Shown: positions 10,589 through 19,940, numbered from the stretch's first letter. The stretch is DNA of 25,649 nucleotides from Chitinophagaceae bacterium (GCA_016710165.1 JADJLJ010000003.1:1-25649); one strand, 5' to 3'. Notes: generated by a model not told the origin, from the sequence alone. Numbers and translations are program-made.

Positions 10589-11192
10589 ATGATACTGATC
10601 GGTATTCCGGGCATGCATTTGTTGTTCACGGCATCCTGGCATCTGCCGGGAAAAAAGTTACCGGCTATTGTGATACGGAAGAAAAGGCATTCAATCCGTT
10701 CGGTCTTTCCTACCAGGGTGCAGAAACTTCTGAAACCGCACTGCAGGCATTGAAGCAGGCCGGTTTTTTATTGCGGTCGGTGATAATGCCATACGCAACA
10801 GGATATACGACCAGCTGGCACAACAGCACCTGCTACCGGTAAACGCAATTCATTCCTCAGCCGTTATTGACAGCTCCGCCAGCATTGCATTGCATGGCGT
10901 GATGATCGCTGCACATGCCAGCATTAATCCCCTGGCAAAGATCGGCCCGGGAGTTATTTGTAATACAGGATGCATCATTGAACACGAATGTGTAGTGGGT
11001 GAATTTGCCCACATCGGCCCGGGGGCTGTATTGTGCGGCAATGTACAGGTTGGCAACGGAACATTTGTAGGGGCCAATTCAGTCATAAAGCAAGGCATCA
11101 CCGTTGGTAAAAATGCCATGATCGGTGCCGGCGCCGTGGTAGTGAAAGATGTGGCGGATGGAGCCACCGTGGTAGGCGTTCCGGCGAAATGA
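10589..11192 (+). CDS. Sugar O/N-acetyltransferase, NeuD/PglD-like (left-handed beta-helix)
   Basis: About 200 residues. The N-terminus MILIG-SGHA and the GYCDTEEKAF region resemble the Rossmann-like N-terminal domain of NeuD/PglD proteins (frame changes near 10605 and 10770). From 10890 an intact hexapeptide-repeat domain follows: INPLAKIGPGVICNTGCIIEH, VGEFAHIGPGAVLCGNVQVG and IGAGAVVVKDV, ending VVGVPAK. HECVVGEFAHIGP supplies the catalytic-type His of the family. These enzymes use acetyl-CoA to acetylate an amino-sugar nucleotide or a sialic-acid-type hydroxyl. An AAGGAG sequence sits immediately before the ATG, unusually close. With the LegC/PglE-like aminotransferase at 23828 and the initiating transferase at 25072, it could serve a di-N-acetamido sugar pathway. 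That link is inference. Confidence 0.88.
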
Positions 11193-11194
11193 AC

Positions 11195-11306
11195 GGGATA
11201 CAAACGGATACTAGATACTAGATACTGGATACTGGATACTGGTCACTCACTGTAATTTGTTGGGAGCATCCGGTATCCGGCATCCGGTATCTGGCATCCT
11301 GTATCC
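11195..11306. repeat. Heptamer-repeat hairpin A (inverted arms of about 7-nt units)
   Basis: The left arm, 11195-11242, is a run of 7-nt units of type GGATACT/AGATACT. After a 24-nt unique spacer (11243-11266), the right arm 11267-11306 is a run of CATCCGG/TATCCGG-type units, the reverse complement in type. The outermost GGATAC (11196-11201) pairs perfectly with GTATCC (11301-11306). The innermost GGATACTGG pairs with CCGGTATCC with one G-U wobble. It begins 2 nt after the acetyltransferase stop and ends just before the epimerase promoter. A second element of the same design is at 24949-25069. It is not a CRISPR, since units have no spacers. Confidence 0.85.
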
Positions 11307-11314
11307 AAACCCCT

Positions 11315-11322
11315 TATCTTTG
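11315..11322 (+). promoter_or_regulatory. Bacteroidota -7 box upstream of the epimerase gene
   Basis: TATCTTTG matches TAnnTTTG exactly and is followed by CAACGC. Transcription would start near 11328 and give a short leader of about 17 nt with no Shine-Dalgarno before the ATG at 11345. The -33 region falls inside the right arm of hairpin A, where TCTG (11290-11293) lies at 21-nt spacing. Confidence 0.6.
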
Positions 11323-11344
11323 CAACGCAAAAAAATCTGACATT

Positions 11345-12315
11345 ATGAAAGTATTAGTTACCGGGGGCGCCGGGTATATCGGCTCCGTATTGGTTCGCCA
11401 GTTATTAAGCAAAGGTTACCAGGTAAGGGTTTTTGATTCCCTGAAGTTTGGCGGCGATGCACTCTATGATGTAATGCTGCACCCTGATTTTGAATTCATG
11501 AAAGGGGATGTACGCAATGCGGATGATGTGGACAATGCACTGAAAGGAATTGACGCCATTGCACACCTCGCTGCCATCGTGGGCGACCCTGCCTGTAAAA
11601 ATTCAGTGAAGAGGCCAATGAGACCAACTGGGACGGCGCTGTACTCTTATTCAATAAGGCGGAAGCCGCCGGTGTAAAACGTTTTGTTTTTGCCAGCACC
11701 TGCAGCAATTATGGCAAAATGCCCGACCCGGATTCCTTTGTTACCGAAACATCGGCATTAAACCCGGTTTCCTTATATGCAGAGCTGAAAGTAAAGTTTG
11801 AAAAATATTTACTGGAGGAAAGAAAGGACAGCAGGATGTGCAGCACCGCTTTGCGGTTCAGCACCGTATACGGATTCTCTCCCCGGATACGGTTTGACCT
11901 GACGGTGAATGAATTCACCCGTAATGCCGCCGTTCATGGCGAACAGGAAATATGGGGCCAACAGTTCTGGCGCCCTTACTGCCATGTGGATGACCTGGCC
12001 AGGTCGGTGGTACTGGTGCTGGAAAGCCCGGAAGAAAAGTAAGGGCCAATGTATTTAATGTGGGCCAGCACCGAAGAGAATTACAATAAAGGGATGGTGA
12101 TACAGGAGGTCTGCAAAGTGGTGCCCAATGTAAAAGTGATCTATGTTGACAGCAGTGAGGACCCGCGGGATTACCGGGTGAACTTTGATAAGATAAAGAA
12201 TGAACTGGGCTTTACCATAACCAAGAAAGTTCCGGATGGCGTGAAGGAAATTTACACCCTGTTGAAAACAGGCATTGTTACGGATTCGTTTTCACAAAAA
12301 TTCCGCAATATATAA
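11345..12315 (+). CDS. NAD-dependent epimerase/dehydratase (extended SDR)
   Basis: About 322 residues. MKVLVTGGAGYIGSVLVRQL is the NAD-binding GxxGxxG loop. DVRNADDVDNAL and AIAHLAAIVGDPAC follow, then after a frame change near 11605, VKRFVFASTCSNYGKMPDPD. SLYAELKVKFE contains the YxxxK catalytic pair. ALRFSTVYGFSPRIRFDLTVNEF and RPYCHVDDLARSV are typical of sugar-nucleotide SDRs. A last frame change near 12040 gives VFNVGS-EENYNKGMV and a C-terminal ETY-type segment, ending TAA at 12313-12315. It likely epimerises, dehydrates or reduces a nucleotide sugar for the glycan; the exact substrate is not readable. It has its own promoter just after hairpin A and a strong terminator after it, so it may be a single-gene transcript. 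Confidence 0.9.
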
Positions 12316-12358
12316 ACCGGGCCTGCAGCAGATCTCCCGCTGCAACGGCTGGTTTTTT
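12315..12358 (+). terminator. Rho-independent terminator after the epimerase
   Basis: AACCGGGCCTGCAGC pairs with GCTGCAACGGCTGGTT with small bulges, and the loop is AGATCTCCC-like. The stem is followed directly by TTTTTT (12353-12358). The stem begins at the stop codon. It separates the epimerase from the acyltransferase, which starts at 12367. Confidence 0.8.
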
Positions 12359-12366
12359 GATCAAAA

Positions 12367-13452
12367 ATGAAAACAGGCTTAGCCAACATCAGGTATTTGC
12401 ATATTGCCCGGGGGTTGGCAGCCTTGCTGGTGGTTTTTTTTCATTCAAAATTCGTTTTCTGGGTTGGCGGAACGGTTTACAGCAAAGAGGTCGGCCTGCA
12501 CAGCATCCGGGATTATATCTTGTTCTCAGCAGATATGCTCAGCTCCTGCAGTAAGAGTGTGTGATCGTTTTTTTATCTTATCTGCCTTTGTCATCCGGCA
12601 TTCTTTTTCCAGCCATCATTATAAATGGGAGATTTCTATAAGATACGCCTGATAAGGATATACTGGCCATTTTGTTCTCATTGGTCTTGTCCATACTCAC
12701 ACTTGTCATTTGTGTAAATTATATAAACCCGGATATTTACACAAGCAGCTTCAGGCAGTACAACAGCAGGCTCAGTGATGCCTATAACGGACTTTCCCCG
12801 GCCCAGGTGATCAAAACGGTCTTTTTCATTGAAAATGGTGAGTATGCAGGATTCAATTATGCTTACTGGTCACTGGGTCATGAACTGATCTTCTACCTGC
12901 TTTTCCGGTATACAGCAAGTTGGGCAGGTATGCAAACTGGTTCGTGGCGGCCGGGCTGGTCATTTTGTTTGCATTGACCGGGTGGACGGTCTTTTATTAC
13001 CAGGCTTTCTTTGTGGCAGGCCTGATCCTTTACGACTACTTTAATAACTTTTCCGGAACCCCGGTCATTAAAAACAAGATACTCTACCAGGTTATCCTTG
13101 CAGGCTTTTTTGTTTTGGTGAATCTCACCAACCGGATGATCTCGGAAAAGTTCTCCGATGTCGGTTACCTTGCTGTTTTCCTTTTTCATTTTTGATTATA
13201 TACTCTATTTTGTTAAAAGGTAAAATACCCTGCTGATGAAACTGGGCGACATCAGCTACAGCCTGCTACCTGAATCATTTGCCGGTACTACTGTTTACTT
13301 ATTCGCTGATCACTTTGTACACCAGCCAGTTGGTTTATTACAGCAGGATACCTTATTATACAGGCGTATGTGTTGCGGTACTGGTCACGATCCCCCTGTA
13401 TCTGTTAACGGAAAAGCCTTCTATTGCCTATCTGAAGAAACTGCGGAAATAG
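12367..13452 (+). CDS. Acyltransferase 3 family membrane protein (OafA/NodX-like); frameshifted
   Basis: About 360 residues with about ten hydrophobic segments. The N-terminus NIRYLHIARGLAALLVVFFHSKF holds the R-x10-H motif of the acyltransferase-3 family (PF01757). After frame changes near 12560, VFFILSAFVI appears, then FSLVLSILTLVIC, FNYAYWSLGHELIFYLLFP (about 12855-12910), where W-L--E--FY is a second family hallmark, and IFDYILYFVKR near 13190. The end region reads GDISYSLYLNH (about 13245-13280, the usual SYxLYL-H motif). Its last codons are CTGCGGAAATAG, with TAG at 13450-13452. Such proteins move acyl groups, often acetyl, onto surface sugars in the inner membrane. It starts 9 nt after the epimerase terminator, so its own promoter is not obvious. 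Confidence 0.87.
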
Positions 13453-13489
13453 AAAACCTTCCTGCAGACAGGGTTGCTTATATTTTATC

Positions 13490-13497
13490 TACATTTG
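13490..13497 (+). promoter_or_regulatory. Possible -7 box for the response-regulator gene
   Basis: TACATTTG matches TAnnTTTG, 22 nt before the TTG start at 13519. No clean TTTG is found at 19-21 nt upstream. It would separate the regulator from the upstream acyltransferase. Confidence 0.45.
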
Positions 13498-13518
13498 GAG
13501 CATAATAGTAATAAAGGG

Positions 13519-14849
13519 TTGAAAAGGATATTGATCATAGATGATGAAGAAAAACTGCGCAACTTACTAAGCCGTATCATTAAACTGGAGGTTATACTGT
13601 AACTGAAGCCGGCACTTTAAAAGCAGGATCCAGGTTATTGGAAAAGAACCCATTGATATAGTTCTCTGTGATGTAAAACTCCCCGATGGGAATGGCGTTG
13701 ATTTTGTAAAGGAACTTAAGCCTAAGTATCCCCATACGGAGATCATTTTACTTACTGCCTGGCAATATTGCTGATGGGGTGCAGGCCATGAAGAACGGGG
13801 CTTTTGATTATATCACCAAAGGTGATGATAATGATAAGAGTAATCCCATTGCTGAACAGGGCCATGGAAAAGTGGATCTGCGAAGCGTGTTGAACAACTG
13901 GAGCAGCAGGTAGAAATCGTTATACGTTCAATGCTATTCTTGGTGATTCAGCGTCCATAAAGACGCTGTTGATAAAGCGAAGAAAGTGGCGCTTACCGAT
14001 ATGCCTGTTTTATTACTCGGCGAAACAGGCACCGGGAAAGAAGTATTTGCTCAGGCTGTTCACCAGGCCGGCAAAAGGAAAAATAAAGATTTTGTAGCAC
14101 TTAACTGCAGCACTTTCAGTAAGGATATTCTGGAAAGTGAATTATTTGGTCACAGGCAGGGAGCATTTACCGGGGCTGTAAAAGACCAGAAAGGGTTGAT
14201 TGAAGAAGCGAATGGAGGCACCTTATTTTTGGACGAGATCGGGAAATGCCTTTGGAACTTCAGGCAAAGTTATTACGGGTTCTGGAAACCGGGGAATATA
14301 TAAAATTAGGCGATACCAAACCGTACGGTCCGACTTCAGGCTGATCGCCGCAACCAATAAAGACCTGCAGAAGGAAAGTGAGGAAAATCGTTTCCGTTCT
14401 GATCTCTATTACCGGTTAAATGTATTCAGATTAAATTACCGGCCTTAAGGGAGAGGGGTAAAGATATTGAAGTACTTGCGAAATATTTTGTTCAGCAATA
14501 CGCTGCCAAAACAGATAAACCTGCTTTAAAAATGGACACAGGCTTCTTACAGAAACTGGAACAATATAGATGGCCGGGAAACATCCGGGAACTAAAAAAT
14601 ATCATTGAGCGCAGTGTTATTTTATCTGATGGGGAAATACTTACGGCAGCGCTGCTGCCTTCTGATATACAGCATGCGGTGCTTCCCCCCGGGAATGCAT
14701 TATCCGCTTGTTCCATGGCCAGCATGGAAAAACTGCAGATATTGAAAGTGCTTAATTATACAAAGGGAAATAAAGCGGAAGCCGCCCGTTTACTCGAAAT
14801 AAGCATTGCCACCCTTTACCGCAAACTGGATGAATACAAAATAGGGTAA
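13519..14849 (+). CDS. Sigma-54-dependent response regulator, NtrC/ZraR type
   Basis: About 440 residues. The receiver domain reads KRILIIDDEEKLRNLLSRII, LCDVKLPDGNG with the phospho-acceptor Asp at 13670-13672, and a DYITKGDDN end. The AAA+ domain has GETGTGKE (Walker A, about 14020-14043), the sigma-54-contact loop GAFTGA (about 14160-14177), GGTLFLDEIG (Walker B, about 14215-14245), RLIAATNKDL and RSDLYYRLNVFRL. The C-terminus has WPGNIRELKN and a Fis-type helix-turn-helix NKAEAARLLEISIATLYRKL. Frame breaks lie at about 13590, 13760, 13830-13910, 14250 and 14440. It starts at TTG 13519. As it precedes the kdp genes it is likely their regulator, with the kinase at 22078, although KdpE in the classical system is an OmpR-type regulator. 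Confidence 0.92.
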
Positions 14850-14869
14850 CCCTCTCAAAATGCTATACC

Positions 14870-14896
14870 AACCCTTTCATTTTGAAAGGGTTTTTC
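14870..14896 (+). terminator. Rho-independent terminator after the response regulator
   Basis: AACCCTTTC (14870-14878) pairs perfectly with GAAAGGGTT (14884-14892) over a 5-nt loop, followed by a T run (14891-14895). It lies 21 nt after the regulator's stop, and separates it from the kdp genes. Confidence 0.85.
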
Positions 14897-15050
14897 AATT
14901 CTCCCATCCCCCGCATATTTCTGCAAGTCGCTCATTTAAAACTAATTAGCCAAATTAATACAATTAGGAGCAGATTTTGGTTATCATGCGTGTGTTGATA
15001 ATCACCCTGGTGTTTATGGAGAAATAAATTGTTAAAATAAACCGCAGAAA
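14897..15050 (+). promoter_or_regulatory. Non-coding region upstream of the kdp genes
   Basis: 154 nt with no ORF, A/T-rich. It must hold the promoter for the kdp operon if the genes after the terminator are transcribed separately. I looked for a sigma-54 site (GG-N10-GC) and a TAnnTTTG box and found neither cleanly; an indel may have damaged one. Confidence 0.35.
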
Positions 15051-15161
15051 ATGGATACCTCAACGAGATTATTACTGTTAATGGCTATTTATATATTGCC
15101 ACTTTGCCTGGCAATTATTTACCGGGTAAATAAAAACTTAAAACCAAAACAAAAAAGATAA
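15051..15161 (+). CDS. 36-residue hypothetical membrane peptide upstream of kdpF
   Basis: ATG at 15051, TAA at 15159-15161. The peptide has one central hydrophobic helix (LLLLMAIYILPLCLAIIY) and a strongly basic C-terminal tail (NKNLKPKQKR). I do not recognise it. It is the first ORF after the regulator's terminator. The next 175 nt, up to the next micro-ORF, hold no gene I can see. The intact, well-formed topology supports a real gene, but it is too short for confident calling and could be a leader peptide. Confidence 0.45.
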   Translation: MDTSTRLLLLMAIYILPLCLAIIYRVNKNLKPKQKR

Positions 15162-15336
15162 ACCTGAAGTACGAACTGGTTACAGCAAACTGCTTACCTG
15201 TTTTCTCTAAACAATAGTGCCTTTTCCGGCAGGATAACAGGAATTGTGATGTCCCAAAACTGACCGGGGTTTCAAAAGCAATTGACTGATGTCATCGAAA
15301 CGGTGATTTCAGGAAATTAACTTTAGGTGTTTCGCC

Positions 15337-15459
15337 ATGAAAAAGGGCAATACTATAAGAGACATAATTAAGATAATCATGCTGTGGCTGCGGGCATTTG
15401 CCCTGGTTTACCTGGTTATTATGAAGCTGGGACTGTTGAAACATTTTTTAACCATTTAA
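15337..15459 (+). CDS. 40-residue hypothetical membrane peptide upstream of kdpF
   Basis: ATG at 15337, TAA at 15457-15459. It has an N-terminal basic segment (MKKGNTIRDIIK), one helix (IIMLWLRAFALVYLVIM) and a short tail. No known family. It is followed by another micro-ORF 10 nt later. Its position in a row of small membrane proteins ahead of KdpF suggests a role in assembly or stability of the Kdp complex, which is only inference. Confidence 0.45.
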   Translation: MKKGNTIRDIIKIIMLWLRAFALVYLVIMKLGLLKHFLTI

Positions 15460-15469
15460 AATAAAATAT

Positions 15470-15556
15470 ATGCTGATCGCCCTTATGCTTATCCTGGCAA
15501 TGCTTGTTTGCTTTGTTGTTTTTTTTAAATCAATTGACTTCTTCGAAAAAATTTAA
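15470..15556 (+). CDS. 28-residue membrane peptide upstream of kdpF (KdpF-like in size)
   Basis: ATG at 15470, TAA at 15554-15556. One hydrophobic stretch (IALMLILAMLVCFVVFF) ends in KSIDFFEKI. It is the same size class as KdpF and ends 5 nt before the kdpF ATG, so the two are surely co-transcribed. It lacks the KPEKF tail of KdpF. It could be a duplicated or diverged small subunit, or another conserved small protein of Bacteroidota kdp operons. Confidence 0.55.
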   Translation: MLIALMLILAMLVCFVVFFKSIDFFEKI

Positions 15557-15561
15557 GTGAC

Positions 15562-15642
15562 ATGATCATCACACTTTTTATAATAGCGATACTGGTTTTT
15601 ATCTACCTGGTTTATGTGTTGATAAAGCCAGAAAAATTTTAA
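15562..15642 (+). CDS. kdpF: K+-transporting ATPase small subunit KdpF
   Basis: A 26-residue single-helix peptide with no frame break. Its C-terminus YLVYVLIKPEKF is the diagnostic ending of KdpF. KdpF is a one-helix lipid-like stabiliser of the KdpABC complex. It starts 5 nt after the preceding micro-ORF and stops 18 nt before kdpA. Confidence 0.85.
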   Translation: MIITLFIIAILVFIYLVYVLIKPEKF

Positions 15643-15660
15643 CCCTTTAAAGCACAGGCG

Positions 15661-17256
15661 ATGAATACAGAGTTAACAGGTGTAATAGTTACTTTTTGCT
15701 TACCGTACTGTTGGCTTACCCATTAGGTAAATACATAGCCAAAGTATTTGCAGGAGAAAGAACATTGACCGATTTCATGAATCCGCTGGAGCGGCTCATA
15801 TACCGCATCGGGGGCATCGATCCCAATAAAGGAATGAACTGGAAAGAATTCTTAAAAGCCATGCTTTCGATCAACATGCTCTGGCTTTTCTATGCTTTCT
15901 TCCTGTTGCTTAACCAGGCGTACCTTCCGTTAAACCCGGATGGTAACCCCAATATGACACCCGACCTGAGTTTTAATACGGCCATCAGCTTCCTGGTGAA
16001 CTGTAACCTGCAGCACTATTCCGGGGAGACAGGGCTTACATACCTGACCCAATTATTTGTGATCACTTTTTACAGTTTGTAAGTGCGGCTACCGGTATAG
16101 CAGGAGCTGTTGCGCTGTTTAATGGATTAAAGCACAAAACAACCGATAACCTGGGTAATTTCTGGAGCATTTTTACTAAATCCATTACCAGGATATTATT
16201 ACCGCTTTGTATTGTGCTGGCTATACTACTTGCTTTCAGCGGATCCCCTGCAAGCTATGATGGAAAAGATACCATCACCACTTTGCAAGGCGATACGGTA
16301 CAGGTATCCAGGGGTCCGGCTGCAGGGATGATCGCCATCAAACACCTGGGAACAAATGGAGGCGGCTGGTTTGGCGCCAACTCGGCTCACCCGCTTGAAA
16401 ATCCAAATTACTTCACAGGTATGCTGGAACTGATCGCACAGGTTCTTATTCCGATTGCCATGCTTTTTGCATTGGGCTTTTATATCAAGCGGAAAAAAAT
16501 TCGCCTATTTGATCTTTGCAATTATGACAGTTGGGATGCTTTTCCTGATCGTTCCCACAATTAATTGGGAAATGAATGGCAACCCTGAGATCGCAAAAAT
16601 GGGCGTGATGCAGCCTACAGGAGCCATGGAAGGAAAAGAGGTAAGATTTGGCCCGGCCGCTTCCGGTTACTGGAGTATCGTTACAACGATCATTTCCACC
16701 GGTTCTGTTAACAGCATGCACGACAGTTCAATGCCATTATCTGGTATGATGCAGATGCTGGGAATGCTGATCAATGCATTTTATGGTGGATGCGGTGTAG
16801 GTATCCTGAATTATTTTATCTATATCATCATTGCAGTGTTTATCGGTGGGTTGATGGTTGGACGAACACCCGAATTCATGGGGCATAAAGTGGAGGCAAG
16901 AGAGGTTAAGATCGCAGCATTGGTTACACTATTGTCTGCTTTTTTGATCAAGGGGGGTACAGCATTGGCTGCCTATTATTTTGTACAGCACGGAAATGCA
17001 GACTGGGCGGTAAAACCTGCGGCCTGGTTGAACAACCCGGGTAATCATGGCTTTTCAGAAATGTTTTATGAATACACGTCTGCAATTATTGGCAAAGAAA
17101 AAATACATACCCGAATCTGCCGGTACCTTAAAAGTGGATTCAGGCACTTTTGCCATATTGACCTTTGCAATTATAATCATTATAACTGCATTGTCTTATT
17201 TCCCCCCATTGGTGCTGGGCCCCATCGCGGAATACCTGGGTATGATGCATGGATAA
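15661..17256 (+). CDS. kdpA: K+-transporting ATPase subunit KdpA; internal gap at the fourth filter loop
   Basis: KdpA is the K+-channel-like pore of the Kdp pump. The fragments read TELTGVIVTF (frame break near 15697), LLAYPLGKYIAKVFAGE, NPLERLIYRIGGIDP, the first filter loop NCNLQHYSGETG (about 15998-16035), the second GTNGGGWFGANSAHP (about 16350-16395), STGSVNSMHDSSMP (about 16695-16740) as the third, and GFSEMFYEYTSA (about 17050-17085). The next sequence jumps straight to KKYIPESAGTLKVD (about 17100-17140). Family members have the fourth loop (ANNGS) and about 40 more residues in between. The end GPIAEYLGMMHG and stop TAA 17254-17256 are normal. The total of about 520 residues is therefore short of the usual about 560. 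It could be a real deletion, but given the other gaps in this window, consensus error is more likely. Confidence 0.95.
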
Positions 17257-17293
17257 ATGAAAAAACTAAAAGACAGCAGTAAAAAAGAATACA

Positions 17294-19342
17294 ATGTCAA
17301 AGCATAAAAAAAATAACAGGTTGTTTGAAAGTTCACTGGTAACCGGTGCACTGAAGCAATCATTTGTAAAACTAAAACCGGGTGTTATGCTGAAGAACCC
17401 GGTAATGTTCACCGTATACATCGGAACCATCATCATGATGGGCGTTTGTATCTGGATCGCTGCGGGCGAAACCTCCCAGGGATCGCTGGCATACAACCTT
17501 ATCATCACCGCTATTTTACTGATCACGGTGCTGTTTGCCAATTTTGCCGAAGCCATCGCCGAAGCAAGGGGCAAGGCCCAGGCCGACAGTCTGCGTAAGA
17601 CAAGAGAAGATACACTGGCCAAAAAAATATTTATTGTTGGTGATATGTATGTGAACGAGTTGAAAATTGTTCCATCATCTCAACTTAAAAAGGATGATCT
17701 CTTTGTTTGTGAAGCAGGTGATACGATACCCATGGATGGAGAGATTGTAGAGGGTATTGCAACCATTGATGAATCGGCCATCACCGGCGAATCTGCCCCT
17801 GTGATCCGGGAAAGCGGGGGCGATAAATCTTCTGTTACCGGCGGAACAAAAGTATTGAGTGATAAGATCAAAGTAAGGGTTACCACTGAACCGGGTGAAA
17901 GTTTCCTGGATAAGATGATCGCCCTGGTGGAAGGGGCTTCCCGGCAAAAAACACCCAATGAAATTGCGTTGACCATTTTGCTGGCAAGCTTCACCATCAT
18001 CTTCCTGATCGTGGTGGTAACATTAAAACCATTTGCCGATTATGCCAACACACCCATAACCATTGCCGCTTTTGTTTCCCTGTATGTGTGTTTGATCCCC
18101 ACAACCATTGGCGGCTTGTTAAGTGCCATTGGTATTGCCGGTATGGACAGGGCATTACGTGCAAATGTTATTACCAAAAGCGGTAAGGCAGTTGAAACTG
18201 CCGGCGACCTGGATACCTTGTTACTGGATAAAACCGGAACCATAACGATTGGTAACCGGAAAGCAACCCATTTTTATCCGCCAAAGATGTGGATGAAAAG
18301 TTATTTCGAAGCTTGTCTACTGGCGTCAATGGCGGATGATACGCCGGAAGGAAAATCAATCATTGAACTGGCGGAGAAAAGGAATCAAAAAACCGGTGCC
18401 AAAACGATAAAGTGAAGTTTGTTCAGTTTCCTGCCGAAACAAGAAGCAGTGGCATTGATATGGCAGGGCATAAAGATCCGCAAAGGTGCATTTGATGCGA
18501 TCAGGAATGGCGTAACAAGGGCCGGGAATACTTTCCCGGTTGAAACAGACGAACGAGTAAAAATCATTTCTTCTAATGGCGGAACACCGCTGGTGGTAAG
18601 CCAAAATGACAAAGTGCTAGGAGTTATTGAACTGCAGGATATCATTAAACCCGGTATACAGGAGCGTTTTGCACGCCTGCGCAAGATGGGCGTGAAAACG
18701 GTGATGGTAACAGGCGATAACCCGCTTACGGCAAAGTTCATTGCGGAAAAAGCCGGTGTGGATGATTTTATTGCAGAAGCAAAGCCGGAAGATAAAATGA
18801 ACTACATCCGCCGTGAGCAGCAAAGCGGCAAACTGGTTGCCATGATGGGCGATGGTACCAATGATGCGCCGGCCCTGGCACAGGCTGATGTGGGTGTGGC
18901 CATGAACAGCGGAACGGCCGCCGCCAAAGAAGCCGGTAATATGGTTGACCTGGATAATGATCCCACCAAACTGATTGAAATAGTGGAAATCGGCAAACAA
19001 TTGTTGATGACAAGGGGAACGCTTACTACGTTCTCCATTGCAAATGACGTAGCAAAGTATTTTGCGATCGTACCGGCATTGTTCATTGCATCTATACCGG
19101 CATTGCAAACGCTCAATATCATGCGGTTGCACAGCCCGGAAAGTGCCATTCTTTCTGCAGTGATTTTCAATGCCATTATTATCCCGTTGCTGATACCGCT
19201 GGCCTTGAAAGGGGTTGCTTACCGGCCTATTGGTGCAAGCGCTTTATTAAGAAGGAACCTGCTGATCTACGGGCTGGGTGGTGTGATCGTTCCTTTCATC
19301 GGTATAAAACTCATTGACCTTGCCGTGGCATTATTTATTTAA
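17294..19342 (+). CDS. kdpB: K+-transporting ATPase subunit KdpB (P-type ATPase)
   Basis: About 683 residues and complete apart from one frame break at about 18415. The N-terminal 373 residues end KNQKTGAKTIK-like, and the second frame resumes with KFVQFPAETRSSGIDM and KIRKGAFDAI. Key motifs: TGESAPV (actuator dephosphorylation loop), DKTGTIT with the phosphorylated Asp at 18227-18229 (residue about 312), MVTGDNPLTA, and MGDGTNDAPALAQADVGVAM. It ends LAVALFI with TAA 19340-19342. KdpB hydrolyses ATP and is phosphorylated during the transport cycle. It is 37 nt after kdpA and 17 nt before kdpC, so all are one operon. This is the best-preserved large gene in the window. Confidence 0.97.
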
Positions 19343-19359
19343 AACTGAAAATTACAACA

Positions 19360-19918
19360 ATGAAAAATATGTTTGGCCATCCGTAAAACTCACACTCGTG
19401 TTTATTGTGCTGTGTTCCTGTTTTATATCCCCTGTTCATTGCAGGGGTTGCCAAATTCAGCAAGGGCGGAGCAAAGGAGAAACGGTAACCGTAAATGGTA
19501 AAGTGGTTGGCTATGCCAATATCGGCCAGAAGTTCACCGAGGATAAATATTTCTGGGAAGGCCATCTGCAGTTGATTACAATGCGGCTGGTTCTGCAGGT
19601 TCCAACAAAGGACCGGCTAATCCCGATTATTTAAAACAGGTGCAGGACAGGATAGATTCGTTCCTGGTACACAATCCAGGAATAAAAAAAGAAGAGATAC
19701 CAGCCGAACTGGTAACTGCCTCCGGCAGCGGCCTTGATCCGGATATTTCGCCCGCCGGTGCCGTGCAGGTAAAGCGCATTGCAGCAGTACGTAAATTGGA
19801 TGAAGCAACGATCATCAGCCTGATAGACAAACAGACTGAAAAGCCGTTGCTTGGTTTTATGGGTCCGGCAAAAGTGAATGTGTTAAAATTAAATATAGCA
19901 TTAGATAAATTAAAATAG
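19360..19918 (+). CDS. kdpC: K+-transporting ATPase subunit KdpC
   Basis: About 185 residues. The N-terminal helix PSVKLTLVFIVLCS...PLFIAGVAKF is split by breaks near 19380 and 19420. Then follow KGETVTVNGKVVGYANIGQKFTEDKYFWGRPSAV, the family FxGRPSA motif after a break near 19555, and AGSNKGPANPDYL. The intact second part has GSGLDPDISPAGAVQVKRIAAVR and a C-terminal VNVLKLNIALDKL, ending TAG at 19916-19918. KdpC is the single-helix subunit that couples KdpA and KdpB and raises ATP affinity. Confidence 0.95.
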
Positions 19919-19940
19919 CAACAGAAAAAAAATGCTCAGG

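Noticed and set aside
10850..11203. Minus-strand ORF of 117 codons over the acetyltransferase
   Set aside because: It is the shadow of the hexapeptide-repeat coding frame; the plus-strand frame matches the family.
11195..11306. The repeat array as a CRISPR
   Set aside because: Units are 7 nt with no spacers, and the second half is the complement of the first; no cas genes are near.
14897..15050. A sigma-54 promoter upstream of kdp
   Set aside because: Expected from the regulator type, but no GG-N10-GC match could be found by eye.
15162..15336. A K+- or c-di-AMP-responsive riboswitch in the gap between the micro-ORFs
   Set aside because: No recognisable conserved core or clear hairpin series was seen.
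18617..19132. Long minus-strand ORFs inside kdpB (e.g. 171 and 124 codons)
   Set aside because: They overlap a confidently recognised plus-strand P-type ATPase and have no family features.
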